From Streptomyces sp. DvalAA-43 (GTDB taxonomy: Bacteria; Actinomycetota; Actinomycetes; Streptomycetales; Streptomycetaceae): DNA of 64,000 nt. The notes beneath the pieces were generated by a model that did no database searches, was not told the origin of the DNA, and worked only from the letters and a program-made list of their open reading frames with translations. This document shows positions 1 to 7,933 of this stretch, in pieces. Both the position numbers and the translations under genes were made by a program. Location: the NCBI RefSeq assembly GCF_900091725.1, contig NZ_FMBW01000054.1:62001-126000 (forward strand). The letters run 5' to 3'. Every line of letters starts with the position of its first letter. Position 1 is the stretch's first letter.

Positions 1-657
1 CGCTACGAGGTACTGGTCCGAGGGCGTGCCGCCCACTCCGGCCTTGAGCCGGAGCGTGGCGTGAACGCGACGATCGAGGCCGCCCACCAGATCCTGGCCG
101 TGGCCGCACTGGGCGACGCGGCACACGGGACGACTGTCACGCCGACCCGCCTGGAGGCGGGCACCACCAGCAACACCGTCCCCGCATCGGCACGCTTCGA
201 CGTCGACGTCCGCATGCGGGACGCGGCGGAGCAGCACCGTATGGACCGAGCGATGCGTGACCTGCGGGCCCGGTCCGCCGGCGCAGCCGTGGAGGTCACA
301 GGTGGTCCGAACCGGCCGCCCTTGCAGGCCACCGCATCGAAGGATCTCTTTGCGCGGGCGTGCCGGCTCGCGACGGACCTCGGGCTCGGCCCGCTCACAC
401 AGGTGGCCGTCGGCGGCGCCTCCGACGGAAATCTCGCCGCGGGAGTCGGCACTCCGACCCTCGACGGCCTGGGAGCGGTGGGCGGCGGCGCGCATGCCGA
501 CGACGAACATCTGCTCGTCGCGGAGCTGCCACGGCGGACCCGTCTGCTCACCGCGTTGGTGGCCGACCTCCTGGCACCGCGGGAAGGCTGTCCGTCCGGA
601 CGAAGCGGGAGCCCGCATCCTGTGCCCTCGAACCAGCTGCGCGAAGATCGGGGTTGA
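1..657 (+). CDS. M20-family metallopeptidase (5' end outside window)
   Basis: The reading frame is open from base 1, so only the C-terminal 218 residues are present. The sequence resembles the M20 glutamate carboxypeptidase/desuccinylase group. A dimerisation-domain segment (AAHSGLEPERG) is followed by GGASDGN and then GGGAHADDEH, the C-terminal metal-binding His region of this family. M20 enzymes hydrolyse N-acyl or peptide bonds with two zinc ions. The next gene starts 4 bases after the stop. It is an acyl-transferase, and it is followed by an N-acylamino-acid racemase. That order matches the known desuccinylase/succinyltransferase/racemase set, so an N-succinyl-L-amino-acid desuccinylase role is inferred. 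The catalytic N-terminal part cannot be inspected here. Confidence 0.85.
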   Translation, partial: RYEVLVRGRAAHSGLEPERGVNATIEAAHQILAVAALGDAAHGTTVTPTRLEAGTTSNTVPASARFDVDVRMRDAAEQHRMDRAMRDLRARSAGAAVEVTGGPNRPPLQATASKDLFARACRLATDLGLGPLTQVAVGGASDGNLAAGVGTPTLDGLGAVGGGAHADDEHLLVAELPRRTRLLTALVADLLAPREGCPSGRSGSPHPVPSNQLREDRG

Positions 658-661
658 AACC

Positions 662-1627
662 ATGACCTGCGTGACCGATCTCCTGCGCGACCGCACCGAA
701 TCCCCGCCCGTCGACGCGGCGTACGCCGCGGCCGAGACCGCCGCGCGCGTCGCGGGCATCGACATCCGTTCCCTGGACAGCGTCAGTGAGCTCGAAGCCG
801 TTCGGCGCCTGTACGAGCAGATCTGGCGCACCGGCGAGAACAGTCCGGTGGTGACCGCCGACCTGCTGCGTGCGCTGGCGAAGGCGGGCAGTTACGTCAG
901 CGGCGCCTTCGCGGGGGACGAACTGGTCGGCTCCTGCTTCGGGTTCTTCTCCCCGCCGGCGCGCGCGGCCCTGCACAGCCACATCGCGGGGGTCCTGCCC
1001 CACGTGCGCCGGCGCAACGTCGGCTTCGCCCTGAAACTGCACCAGCGGGCCTGGACGCTGGCGCGGGGTGTGGACGAGATCTGCTGGACGTACGACCCCT
1101 TGGTACGCCGCAACGCGTACTTCAACATCGCCAAGCTCGCTGCCGAGCCTGCCGAGTACCTGCCGGACTTCTACGGCCCCATCGACGACGGGATCAACCG
1201 CAGCGACGACAGCGACCGCATTCTGGTGCGGTGGCGTCTGGAGTCCCCGGACACCGAGTGGGTCTGCGCCGGGCGGCCCAGACGGGCCGACGCGGACGTC
1301 GCCCGGTCGCGCGGAGCGACCGTCGCCCTCGGAGTCTCCGCCACGGGCGCGCCGTCGCTCGGACGCACGGGCGGCAACGCACGCACCGTACTGGTGGCCG
1401 TACCCGAGGACATCGAGGCACTGCGCGAGAGCGACCCGGCGTGCGCCGTGAGCTGGCGCACGGCGGTACGGGACGTGCTGGGCGGGCTGCTCGCCGACGG
1501 CGCGCGGGTACGCGGCTTCGACCCGGCGGGCTGGTACGTCGTGGACCGCGGAAGCCCGACGCAGGTCACCGGCGGCACGCACCGGCACGGAACACACCAC
1601 GACGAAGCGCCACAGGAGACAGCGTGA
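662..1627 (+). CDS. GNAT-family N-acyltransferase (COG3375-like)
   Basis: A 321-aa protein. The central part (residues about 60-180) has the GNAT-like core, with HIAGVLPHVRRRNVG as the acyl-CoA-binding region. The length and architecture fit the COG3375 type often found beside enolase-superfamily N-acylamino-acid racemases. In that setting such GNATs succinylate D-amino acids (known for Geobacillus). The function here is inferred from context. The ATG at 662 was chosen because it lies 4 bases after the preceding stop and opens a well-aligned N-terminus. No strong Shine-Dalgarno is visible, so translational coupling to the M20 gene is likely. The stop overlaps the next GTG start by 4 bases. 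Confidence 0.8.
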   Translation: MTCVTDLLRDRTESPPVDAAYAAAETAARVAGIDIRSLDSVSELEAVRRLYEQIWRTGENSPVVTADLLRALAKAGSYVSGAFAGDELVGSCFGFFSPPARAALHSHIAGVLPHVRRRNVGFALKLHQRAWTLARGVDEICWTYDPLVRRNAYFNIAKLAAEPAEYLPDFYGPIDDGINRSDDSDRILVRWRLESPDTEWVCAGRPRRADADVARSRGATVALGVSATGAPSLGRTGGNARTVLVAVPEDIEALRESDPACAVSWRTAVRDVLGGLLADGARVRGFDPAGWYVVDRGSPTQVTGGTHRHGTHHDEAPQETA

Positions 1628-2730
1628 AGGTCACCGGAGTCGAACTGCGCACCATCAAGGCACCCCTCGTATCCCCGTTCCGTACCTCGTTCGGCACCGA
1701 GACCGTGCGGGAGGCCCTCCTGGTGCGCGTCGTCACCGACGAGGCCGAGGGCTGGGGCGAGTGCGGCGCGGGCACCGCTCCTCAGTACTCCTCGCAGTAC
1801 ACGCACGCCGCCGCGGACGTGCTCGGCCGCTTCCTGATCCCGGCGCTCGCCGGGGTGGCCGACCTCGACGCCCACCGGGTCGCCCCGGCTCTGGCCGCGT
1901 TCAAGGGGCACCGCATGGCCAAGGCCGCCCTGGAGACGGCGGTGCTGGACGCGGACCTCCGGGCCCGGGGAGTGCCCCTCGCACACGCCCTCGGCGCGGT
2001 CCGCGACAGAGTTCCGTGCGGGGTGTCGGTGGGGATCACGGAATCGATCCCCGCGCTCCTCGACGCCGTCGCCGGCTATCTGGACGCCGGCTATCTGCGG
2101 ATCAAGCTGAAGATCGAGCCCGGCTGGGACATCGAGCCGGTGCGCGCCGTCCGCGAACGGTTCGGCGACATACCGCTGCAGGTGGACGCCAACGCCGCCT
2201 ATCGCCGCGGCGACGCCCGCCACCTGGCCCGGCTCGACCCGTTCGCCCTGTTGATGCTGGAGCAGCCTCTGGCGGAGGACGACCTCCTCGGTCACGCGGA
2301 ACTCGCGAAGCGCGTCACCACCCCGATCTGCCTCGACGAGTCGATCGTCTCCGCCCGCGCCGCCGCCGATGCGCTCGTGCTCGGTGCCTGCCACGTGGTC
2401 AACATCAAGCCGGGCCGCGTCGGCGGCTATCTGGAGGCGCGGCGGATCCACGACGTCTGCGTGGCGCACGGCGTCCCCGTCTGGTGCGGCGGCATGCTGG
2501 AGACGGGACTGGGCCGCGCCGCCAACGTGGCGCTCGCCGCACTGCCCGGGTTCGTGCTGCCGGGCGACACCTCGGCCTCCGACCGCTACTACCGGACCGA
2601 CATCACCGCACCGTTCCACCTCGTGGACGGACATCTCGCTGTCCCGACCGGGCCGGGCCTCGGCGTCACCCCCGTCCCGGAGATTCTGGACGAGGTGACG
2701 GACTCGACGACCTGGGTGCCCGTCCCCTGA
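1624..2730 (+). CDS. Enolase-superfamily N-acylamino-acid racemase / o-succinylbenzoate synthase-like enzyme
   Basis: A 368-aa protein of normal length for the MLE/NAAAR/OSBS subgroup. The catalytic set is visible: K-x-K at 161-163 (RIKLKIEPG), metal ligands D188 (VDANAAY), E213 (EQPLAEDD) and D238 (CLDES), and the opposite-face lysine K262 (NIKPGRVGG). Such enzymes epimerise N-acyl (often N-succinyl) amino acids or dehydrate SHCHC to o-succinylbenzoate. No menaquinone gene is nearby, while a GNAT and an M20 peptidase are co-operonic, so N-succinylamino-acid racemase is the favoured reading. The GTG start overlaps the GNAT stop (GTGA) and has an AGGAGA-type ribosome site 6 bases upstream. The gene ends before a perfect hairpin. 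Confidence 0.88.
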   Translation: MKVTGVELRTIKAPLVSPFRTSFGTETVREALLVRVVTDEAEGWGECGAGTAPQYSSQYTHAAADVLGRFLIPALAGVADLDAHRVAPALAAFKGHRMAKAALETAVLDADLRARGVPLAHALGAVRDRVPCGVSVGITESIPALLDAVAGYLDAGYLRIKLKIEPGWDIEPVRAVRERFGDIPLQVDANAAYRRGDARHLARLDPFALLMLEQPLAEDDLLGHAELAKRVTTPICLDESIVSARAAADALVLGACHVVNIKPGRVGGYLEARRIHDVCVAHGVPVWCGGMLETGLGRAANVALAALPGFVLPGDTSASDRYYRTDITAPFHLVDGHLAVPTGPGLGVTPVPEILDEVTDSTTWVPVP

Positions 2731-2746
2731 GGCCCTCACCGCACCG

Positions 2747-2774
2747 GCCCGTTCGTCCGTGTGGACGAACGGGC
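2747..2774 (+). terminator. Perfect 12-bp stem-loop after the racemase gene
   Basis: The left arm GCCCGTTCGTCC (2747-2758), loop GTGT and right arm GGACGAACGGGC (2763-2774) form a perfect hairpin 17 bases after the stop at 2730. It separates the racemase operon from the PucR-type gene. There is no U-tract, as is usual for actinomycete terminators. Confidence 0.75.
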
Positions 2775-2836
2775 TGGCATCATTACGTCATGCGCGACCA
2801 ACTCCGATGCCGGTGGGCCGGGCTAGTTTCGGCCCC

Positions 2837-4507
2837 GTGCTCATTCCCGTGACCAGCCTTCCGCGAGCAAGCCTCGCGCGTGTCCTGGAGGAACTCGGCT
2901 CCACCCTGCTCGACGTGGTCTGCGGTGACGTGGAACGCGCCGACGGCATCGGCGGCGTCGTCATCCACGACCCGCTCGACGAGCCTGAACTCCCGGACAA
3001 CGCACTCGTACTGGGCGTGGCCCTGCACGACCTCTCCGACATCGCCCGAGTCGTCACCCGCCTGGGGCAGCGCGCCGCCGCCGCCCTGGTGGTCCGCGCG
3101 CCCGTCACCGCCGACGAGGCGCTGATCGATGCGGCCGAGGCGTCGGGCGTGGCCGTGCTCTCCTTCGCCCGCGGCGCCTCCTGGACGCACCTGGCCGGGA
3201 TGCTCCGGACACTGACGACCGACAACAACCGACATGACATGGACGGTCACACGACCGACCGGATCGAGTCCGGGGATCTCTTCGCGGTCGCCAACGCGAT
3301 TGCCGCGCTGTTGGACGCGCCCGTCACCATCGAGGACCGCAACTCGCGCCTGCTGGCCTTCTCCAGCCGGCAGGAGGACATCGACACCTCGCGGGTCCAG
3401 ACGATCCTGGGCCGACAGGTCCCCGAGCACTACACGCGCATCCTTGAGGAACGCGGGGTGTTCCAGGCGATCTACCGCAGCGACCGCCCCGTCTTCGTCG
3501 CGTCCCTCCCGGAGTCGGCCGACAGGACACAGCCGCCCGAACTGCCGCGCGCGGCGATCGCCGTGCGCGCCGGGGACGAGATCCTCGGCGCGATCTGGGT
3601 GGTCGTCGCCGAGCCGCTGAGCGAGGACCGCAGCGACGTGCTCTACGAAGCGTCCAAGCTGGTCGCGATGCACATGGTGTGGCAGCGCGCGGACGCGGAC
3701 ATGGAACGGCGGCAGCGCGCGGAGCTGCTGGCCACCGCGCTGGAGAGCGGCTCCGGCTCACCCGAGGCGATCCGCCGCCTCGGTCTGAAGGACGAGCCCG
3801 CCGTCGTTCTCGCACTCACCGTCGTCGACGCGGCGAACGAACACCGGCTGCCCGCCCGTACCGCCACCGAACGCAAACGCCTCACCGACGCGTTCGCCAT
3901 GCATCTGGCCGCGGTGCACCCACGCGCCACCGCCGCGCTGATCGGCGACATCGCGTACGGCATCCTGCCCCTGCTTCCGCAGGACCGGCACGACGCCGAG
4001 GAACGGGCGGCCCGCATCGCCACCGAGTTCCTGGCCCGCGTGGGCTCCCGGCTGCGCCCCGTGATCGGCGTGGGGCCGTACGCCGAGGACAACGCGGCGC
4101 TGGCCCGGTCGCGTACCGGAGCCGAACGGGCGTCGCGCGTCCTGCGGTCGGGAACCGCCGGTCAGCCGGTCGCCCGCCTGGACGACGTCCACATCGAGGC
4201 GCTGCTGCTGGAGCTCGCCGACCTCGTCCCGCGCGGGGACCTGCCCAGCGGCGTCGTCGCACGCGTCATCGCCTACGACGAGACCCACGCGACCAACCTG
4301 GCCGAGACGCTGCGGAGTTGGCTCGACGCCTTCGGCGATGTCGCCACGGCCGCCGCCTCGATGTTCGTGCACCCCAACACGTTCCGCTACCGGCTCCGGC
4401 GCGCGGCGGAGGTCGGCCGGATCGACCTCGATGATCCGTCCGCACGGCTCTCGGCCATGCTGCAGCTGCACCTGATGTCGCTGAGGTCCGCCCCGGACGG
4501 CGGTTGA
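2837..4507 (+). CDS. PucR-family transcriptional regulator
   Basis: About 556 aa. It has an N-terminal PucR-type sensor domain (to about residue 140), a middle CdaR-like region, and a C-terminal HTH_30 with the hallmark SMFVHPNTFRYRLRRA. PucR/CdaR regulators sense metabolites, classically purine or sugar-acid catabolites, and activate neighbouring catabolic genes. The gene lies between the D-amino-acid-type operon and the convergent peptide-uptake operon, so it is the obvious candidate regulator of one or both. The open frame extends back to 2759, but that part overlaps the preceding terminator. The GTG at 2837 is favoured, and the GTG at 2849 is also possible. The stop lies inside a bidirectional hairpin. 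Confidence 0.88.
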   Translation: MLIPVTSLPRASLARVLEELGSTLLDVVCGDVERADGIGGVVIHDPLDEPELPDNALVLGVALHDLSDIARVVTRLGQRAAAALVVRAPVTADEALIDAAEASGVAVLSFARGASWTHLAGMLRTLTTDNNRHDMDGHTTDRIESGDLFAVANAIAALLDAPVTIEDRNSRLLAFSSRQEDIDTSRVQTILGRQVPEHYTRILEERGVFQAIYRSDRPVFVASLPESADRTQPPELPRAAIAVRAGDEILGAIWVVVAEPLSEDRSDVLYEASKLVAMHMVWQRADADMERRQRAELLATALESGSGSPEAIRRLGLKDEPAVVLALTVVDAANEHRLPARTATERKRLTDAFAMHLAAVHPRATAALIGDIAYGILPLLPQDRHDAEERAARIATEFLARVGSRLRPVIGVGPYAEDNAALARSRTGAERASRVLRSGTAGQPVARLDDVHIEALLLELADLVPRGDLPSGVVARVIAYDETHATNLAETLRSWLDAFGDVATAAASMFVHPNTFRYRLRRAAEVGRIDLDDPSARLSAMLQLHLMSLRSAPDGG

Positions 4508-4536
4508 GCGGACAGGCCGTCCCGCCCGCTCAACCG
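4501..4536. terminator. Bidirectional terminator embracing two convergent stop codons
   Basis: CGGTTGAGCGG (4501-4511) and CCGCTCAACCG (4526-4536) form an 11-bp inverted repeat with a 14-base loop. The TGA of the PucR gene (4505-4507) and the TGA of the convergent peptidase gene (4532-4530) are themselves parts of the two arms, so the two stop codons pair with one another. Confidence 0.7.
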
Positions 4537-6620
4537 GAAGCCTCCTGAGGGCCCAGACCGAGTGTCCTGATCAGAAAGGCCAGCCACTCGGCGTCCTGTG
4601 CGGTCGCGACCTCGTACGACGTCGCCGCGCCGTGCCCGGCGTTGTCGAAGACGTGCAGGAGGATCGGCGCGTCCCCCTCCTGTGCCGCCTGGAGGCGGGC
4701 GGCGAACTTGCGCGCATGCCAGGGAGGACACCGCGGATCGGTCGCCCCGGCCTGAAGATAGACCGCCGGGAAGACGCCGGGCCCGATCAACTGGTAGGGC
4801 GAGAGCCGCAGCAGCCGCCGTACTTCCGCAGGATCGTCCGGATCCGCCCACGCCTTGCGGATGACGAAGTCCAGATAGGGATCGCGGGTGCCCCCGATGA
4901 GGTCGAGGAGCGGCGCCATCGGCAGCACGGCACACCACAGCTCGGGGCGCGTCGTGAGGGCGATCCCGCACATGAGACCACCGTCGGAGCCACCGGTCAG
5001 CGCGAGCCGCCCGGGTGTGGTGAGCCCGGTGGTGACGAGGTGCTCGGCGACGGCGACGAGGTCGCGGTCGCGCACGTGTTTGCGTTCCCGGTGCGCGGCC
5101 AGGTACCAGTCGCGGCCGAACTCGCCGCCCCCGCGCAGATGCGCCTGTACGAGCACGCCACCGGCCGCGACGAAGGCGGCCATCTCCGGCCGGTACTGCG
5201 GCAGCAGAGGCACGTTCGCCGCTCCGTACGCGGAGATCAGCGTGGGCGCGGGCCGCGTCGGGTCGCTCCCCGCCGGTCGCACCACGTGGTAAGGGATCTC
5301 CACGCCGTCGGGTGCGACGGCCCGCTCGAACGCCACGTCGGCGTCGAGGGTGACCGCCGGGGCGGACAGCGTCTCGATGTCCGCCTCTCCCGGACGGTGC
5401 CGATAGACGCCCCAGGAGCTGGTCGGGGTGGAGAAGGCGAAGACGAAGTCGTCCGGAGGAGAGCCCACGGCCAGGCCGGTCAGGGCGAAGAACGGTGCGG
5501 AGAGTGCCCCCTGCCCGGGGAGCGGAACCTCCCCGGTGACGGCGCCGGAGCGGTCGAGGACCCGTACCCGGGCACACGTCCGGTCGAACTCACTGAGGTA
5601 CAGATGGTCACCGACCGGGGACAAGGACCGCAGCACCGTCTCGCCCTCTGGCACCAACTCCGTCCACGAGGAAGGGTCGTTGGGCTCGGCGGCGTCCAGC
5701 GGGAGTGCGACGACGCGCCCGCGTGGTGCCGCCACGTCGGTCACCGCGAGGTAGCGGTCGCCGACGATGTGTCCGGCCACGGTCCCGGCGCAGTCGGTGA
5801 CGAAGGGGCGCCAGGGGGCGGCGGGCCGGGACAGATCGCGTACGGCGACCGGGACGGGACTGCCCACCCGGTGACTCGCGACGGCCCAGCGGCCGTCGGC
5901 CGAGAACTGCACGAGTGTGTACTCCTGGGAGCCCTCCCCGACCGGGACCGGCTCCACCACGGTGCTGCCCGCGCTGTCCGGTGTGGCGAGCCGGTGACGG
6001 TACACGGCCTGCCGGAACTCGTGCGGCGAACCGGTCAGGGCGAGGAAGAGGAAGCCGCTGCTGTCGGGCAGCCACGACACGCCACCGGCCCACGCGCTGT
6101 GCAGGACCTGCCGCGGCGCCCCGTCCAGTACCTGCCCCGAGTCCACCTCGATGAGCCGGACCGTGTTGTGCTCGCTGCCGTCGGTGCAGACGCCCAGGGC
6201 CAGGACGCGGCCGTTCGGCGACGGCGCGAGCCACGACAGGAACGCGGGGTTCCGCCCGTCGCCGAACGCGGTCAGGTCGACCACCGCCCGGCCCGCGCCG
6301 AACGGCCGGTCGGCGACGACCACACTGGGCGCCGCCGCACCGGGTGTGTGCACGGCGCGGAACCAGCGGCCCGCCGCGAACTTCGGCAGTGCCGGGCGGG
6401 ACCCGGCGTCGTAGGTCTCGATCAGCTTCCGTACGGCCGCGGGGTCCTGTCCGTCGTAGGCGATCGAAGTGGCGAGCTCGGCCTGTCGGCGCTGCCACCG
6501 CCGTACCTCGTCGGTCTCCGGCTCCAGCCACCGGTACGGGTCCGGCACCCGGACGCCCGCGACGTCCTCGAAGGCGTCGACGGTCCGCGCGGGCGGATAC
6601 GGCGGAGGGCTGATGTTCAC
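4530..6620 (-). CDS. Prolyl oligopeptidase-family serine peptidase (S9)
   Basis: A 696-aa protein with an N-terminal beta-propeller-like half and a C-terminal alpha/beta-hydrolase half. The catalytic triad is visible: Ser545 in TGGSDGG, Asp628 in GATDPR and His663 in DNAGHG. The opening PYRWLE stretch is typical of prolyl oligopeptidases. These cytosolic enzymes cut short peptides after proline. No signal peptide is seen. The GTG start (GTGAACATC) overlaps the stop of the upstream erythromycin-esterase-like gene by 4 bases, showing translational coupling at the end of the peptide-uptake operon. The much longer open frame extending to 8459 is an artefact, because it runs through two other genes. 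Confidence 0.92.
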   Translation of the reverse strand: MNISPPPYPPARTVDAFEDVAGVRVPDPYRWLEPETDEVRRWQRRQAELATSIAYDGQDPAAVRKLIETYDAGSRPALPKFAAGRWFRAVHTPGAAAPSVVVADRPFGAGRAVVDLTAFGDGRNPAFLSWLAPSPNGRVLALGVCTDGSEHNTVRLIEVDSGQVLDGAPRQVLHSAWAGGVSWLPDSSGFLFLALTGSPHEFRQAVYRHRLATPDSAGSTVVEPVPVGEGSQEYTLVQFSADGRWAVASHRVGSPVPVAVRDLSRPAAPWRPFVTDCAGTVAGHIVGDRYLAVTDVAAPRGRVVALPLDAAEPNDPSSWTELVPEGETVLRSLSPVGDHLYLSEFDRTCARVRVLDRSGAVTGEVPLPGQGALSAPFFALTGLAVGSPPDDFVFAFSTPTSSWGVYRHRPGEADIETLSAPAVTLDADVAFERAVAPDGVEIPYHVVRPAGSDPTRPAPTLISAYGAANVPLLPQYRPEMAAFVAAGGVLVQAHLRGGGEFGRDWYLAAHRERKHVRDRDLVAVAEHLVTTGLTTPGRLALTGGSDGGLMCGIALTTRPELWCAVLPMAPLLDLIGGTRDPYLDFVIRKAWADPDDPAEVRRLLRLSPYQLIGPGVFPAVYLQAGATDPRCPPWHARKFAARLQAAQEGDAPILLHVFDNAGHGAATSYEVATAQDAEWLAFLIRTLGLGPQEASG

Positions 6621-7903
6621 TGTGGCTCCGACTCCTCGGTGTCCTGGAGACCATCGATGCCTCCGGGACGCATGGACTGATCTGCTGATGCATCTGCGTC
6701 CGGGTCCGCCTCGAAGCCCGCTCGCGCGGCCGCGGTGAACTCGGCACGCAGCCGTTCGAACGCCCCGGGGATCCTGTTCACCCGCCGGAAGTGGAGCAGC
6801 GCGTCGTAGGCGGCCGGGAAGTCGTCGACGGGGTCCAGCTCCCCGCCGGCAAGCGTCCCCTCGACACCGTCGAAGAAGCCGGCGGGCGCGCGGCGCGGAT
6901 CGAGGAGGGCCACCTCCTGGCCGAGACGGTCGAGCCGCGATTCGACGGACTCCGGCGTCGGGGTCCGCGCCCCGAGCGTGACGTCGCAGTCGAACGGACG
7001 CGACGACCGCTGGGTGAAGGTGACTTCGGGCCCGGAGCCGTACGTCGTCCCGATGACGACGAGGTCCGCTCCCAGCTCGGCGGAGAGCAGACCGCCCAGG
7101 GTCGGCCGGCCGTGCAGCGGTGTACGGCGGACGTGTGCGTTGTGGGCGCTCACCACGACGCGCCGCTCCCGGCGCAGGATCCACTCCACACTGCGCGCCA
7201 TGAACGCCTCCCGCGGATGGGGACCCTCCGGAGAGGTCCCGTCCTCGTCGGCCTCGGCGACGAAGGCCCGGAGCGAGGCCGCGCACCACAGGGCGATCTC
7301 GGAGTCCTCGTCGTCCTGGCCGCCGTGCCGGTGGGCGCACAGCGCGCGCTCGCCCAGTCCGCGAAGGCCTTCGAGCAGCCGGGCACGGTCCGAGGGGGAC
7401 ATCGCCGCGTAACGGACCGCCGCCTGCGACCGGTCGCCCAGATCGCTCAGCCGCCGCAACTCCTCGTCGCCCGGACGTGCGGGCAGCCGGTCGAGGCAGG
7501 CGCGGACCGCCGGGCCCGGCGAGGTGGACGAGCCGGGCAGGTCCATTCCGTAGAAGGAGACCTTCGGCGACCCGCCGGAGTTGCGCCGACGCATCCAGCG
7601 CAGTTGTCTCCGCATCGGCTCGCACTCGCCGAAGCGGTAGGTGATCCCGTCCCGGGCGACGGTCTCGACCCGTCCCGGCCCGCCGTCGATCCACTCGTCG
7701 ACGGCCAGCCCCTCGGCGAATCCGGACTCCAGGACCAGCCCGGTGAACCCGCACTCCCGGACCAGGAACCGGAACAGCAGGTCCCTGAGCCCGTAGAACT
7801 CCGTGATGTTGTGCGCGCCCTCGCCGAGCGCCACCACCCGTGCTCCGCCGATCAGTCGACGCAGCGCGGCCATGTCCGCAGACGTGTCGTGGAACGTGTC
7901 CAT
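6617..7903 (-). CDS. Erythromycin esterase-family protein
   Basis: A 428-aa protein starting MDTFHDTS. The family signatures are GEGAHNITEFY near residue 28 and SAHNAHVRRT around residue 250. The two histidine/glutamate clusters form the active site in EreA/EreB-type hydrolases. True macrolide esterases form only part of this family, and most members have unknown substrates. Here the gene is wedged between a peptide-transporter lipoprotein (31 bases upstream) and a coupled prolyl oligopeptidase, so a role in hydrolysing an imported compound is as likely as antibiotic resistance. Confidence 0.85.
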   Translation of the reverse strand: MDTFHDTSADMAALRRLIGGARVVALGEGAHNITEFYGLRDLLFRFLVRECGFTGLVLESGFAEGLAVDEWIDGGPGRVETVARDGITYRFGECEPMRRQLRWMRRRNSGGSPKVSFYGMDLPGSSTSPGPAVRACLDRLPARPGDEELRRLSDLGDRSQAAVRYAAMSPSDRARLLEGLRGLGERALCAHRHGGQDDEDSEIALWCAASLRAFVAEADEDGTSPEGPHPREAFMARSVEWILRRERRVVVSAHNAHVRRTPLHGRPTLGGLLSAELGADLVVIGTTYGSGPEVTFTQRSSRPFDCDVTLGARTPTPESVESRLDRLGQEVALLDPRRAPAGFFDGVEGTLAGGELDPVDDFPAAYDALLHFRRVNRIPGAFERLRAEFTAAARAGFEADPDADASADQSMRPGGIDGLQDTEESEPQ

Positions 7904-7933
7904 GACGGTTCACCACCTTCCCGCGCGCGGCAT

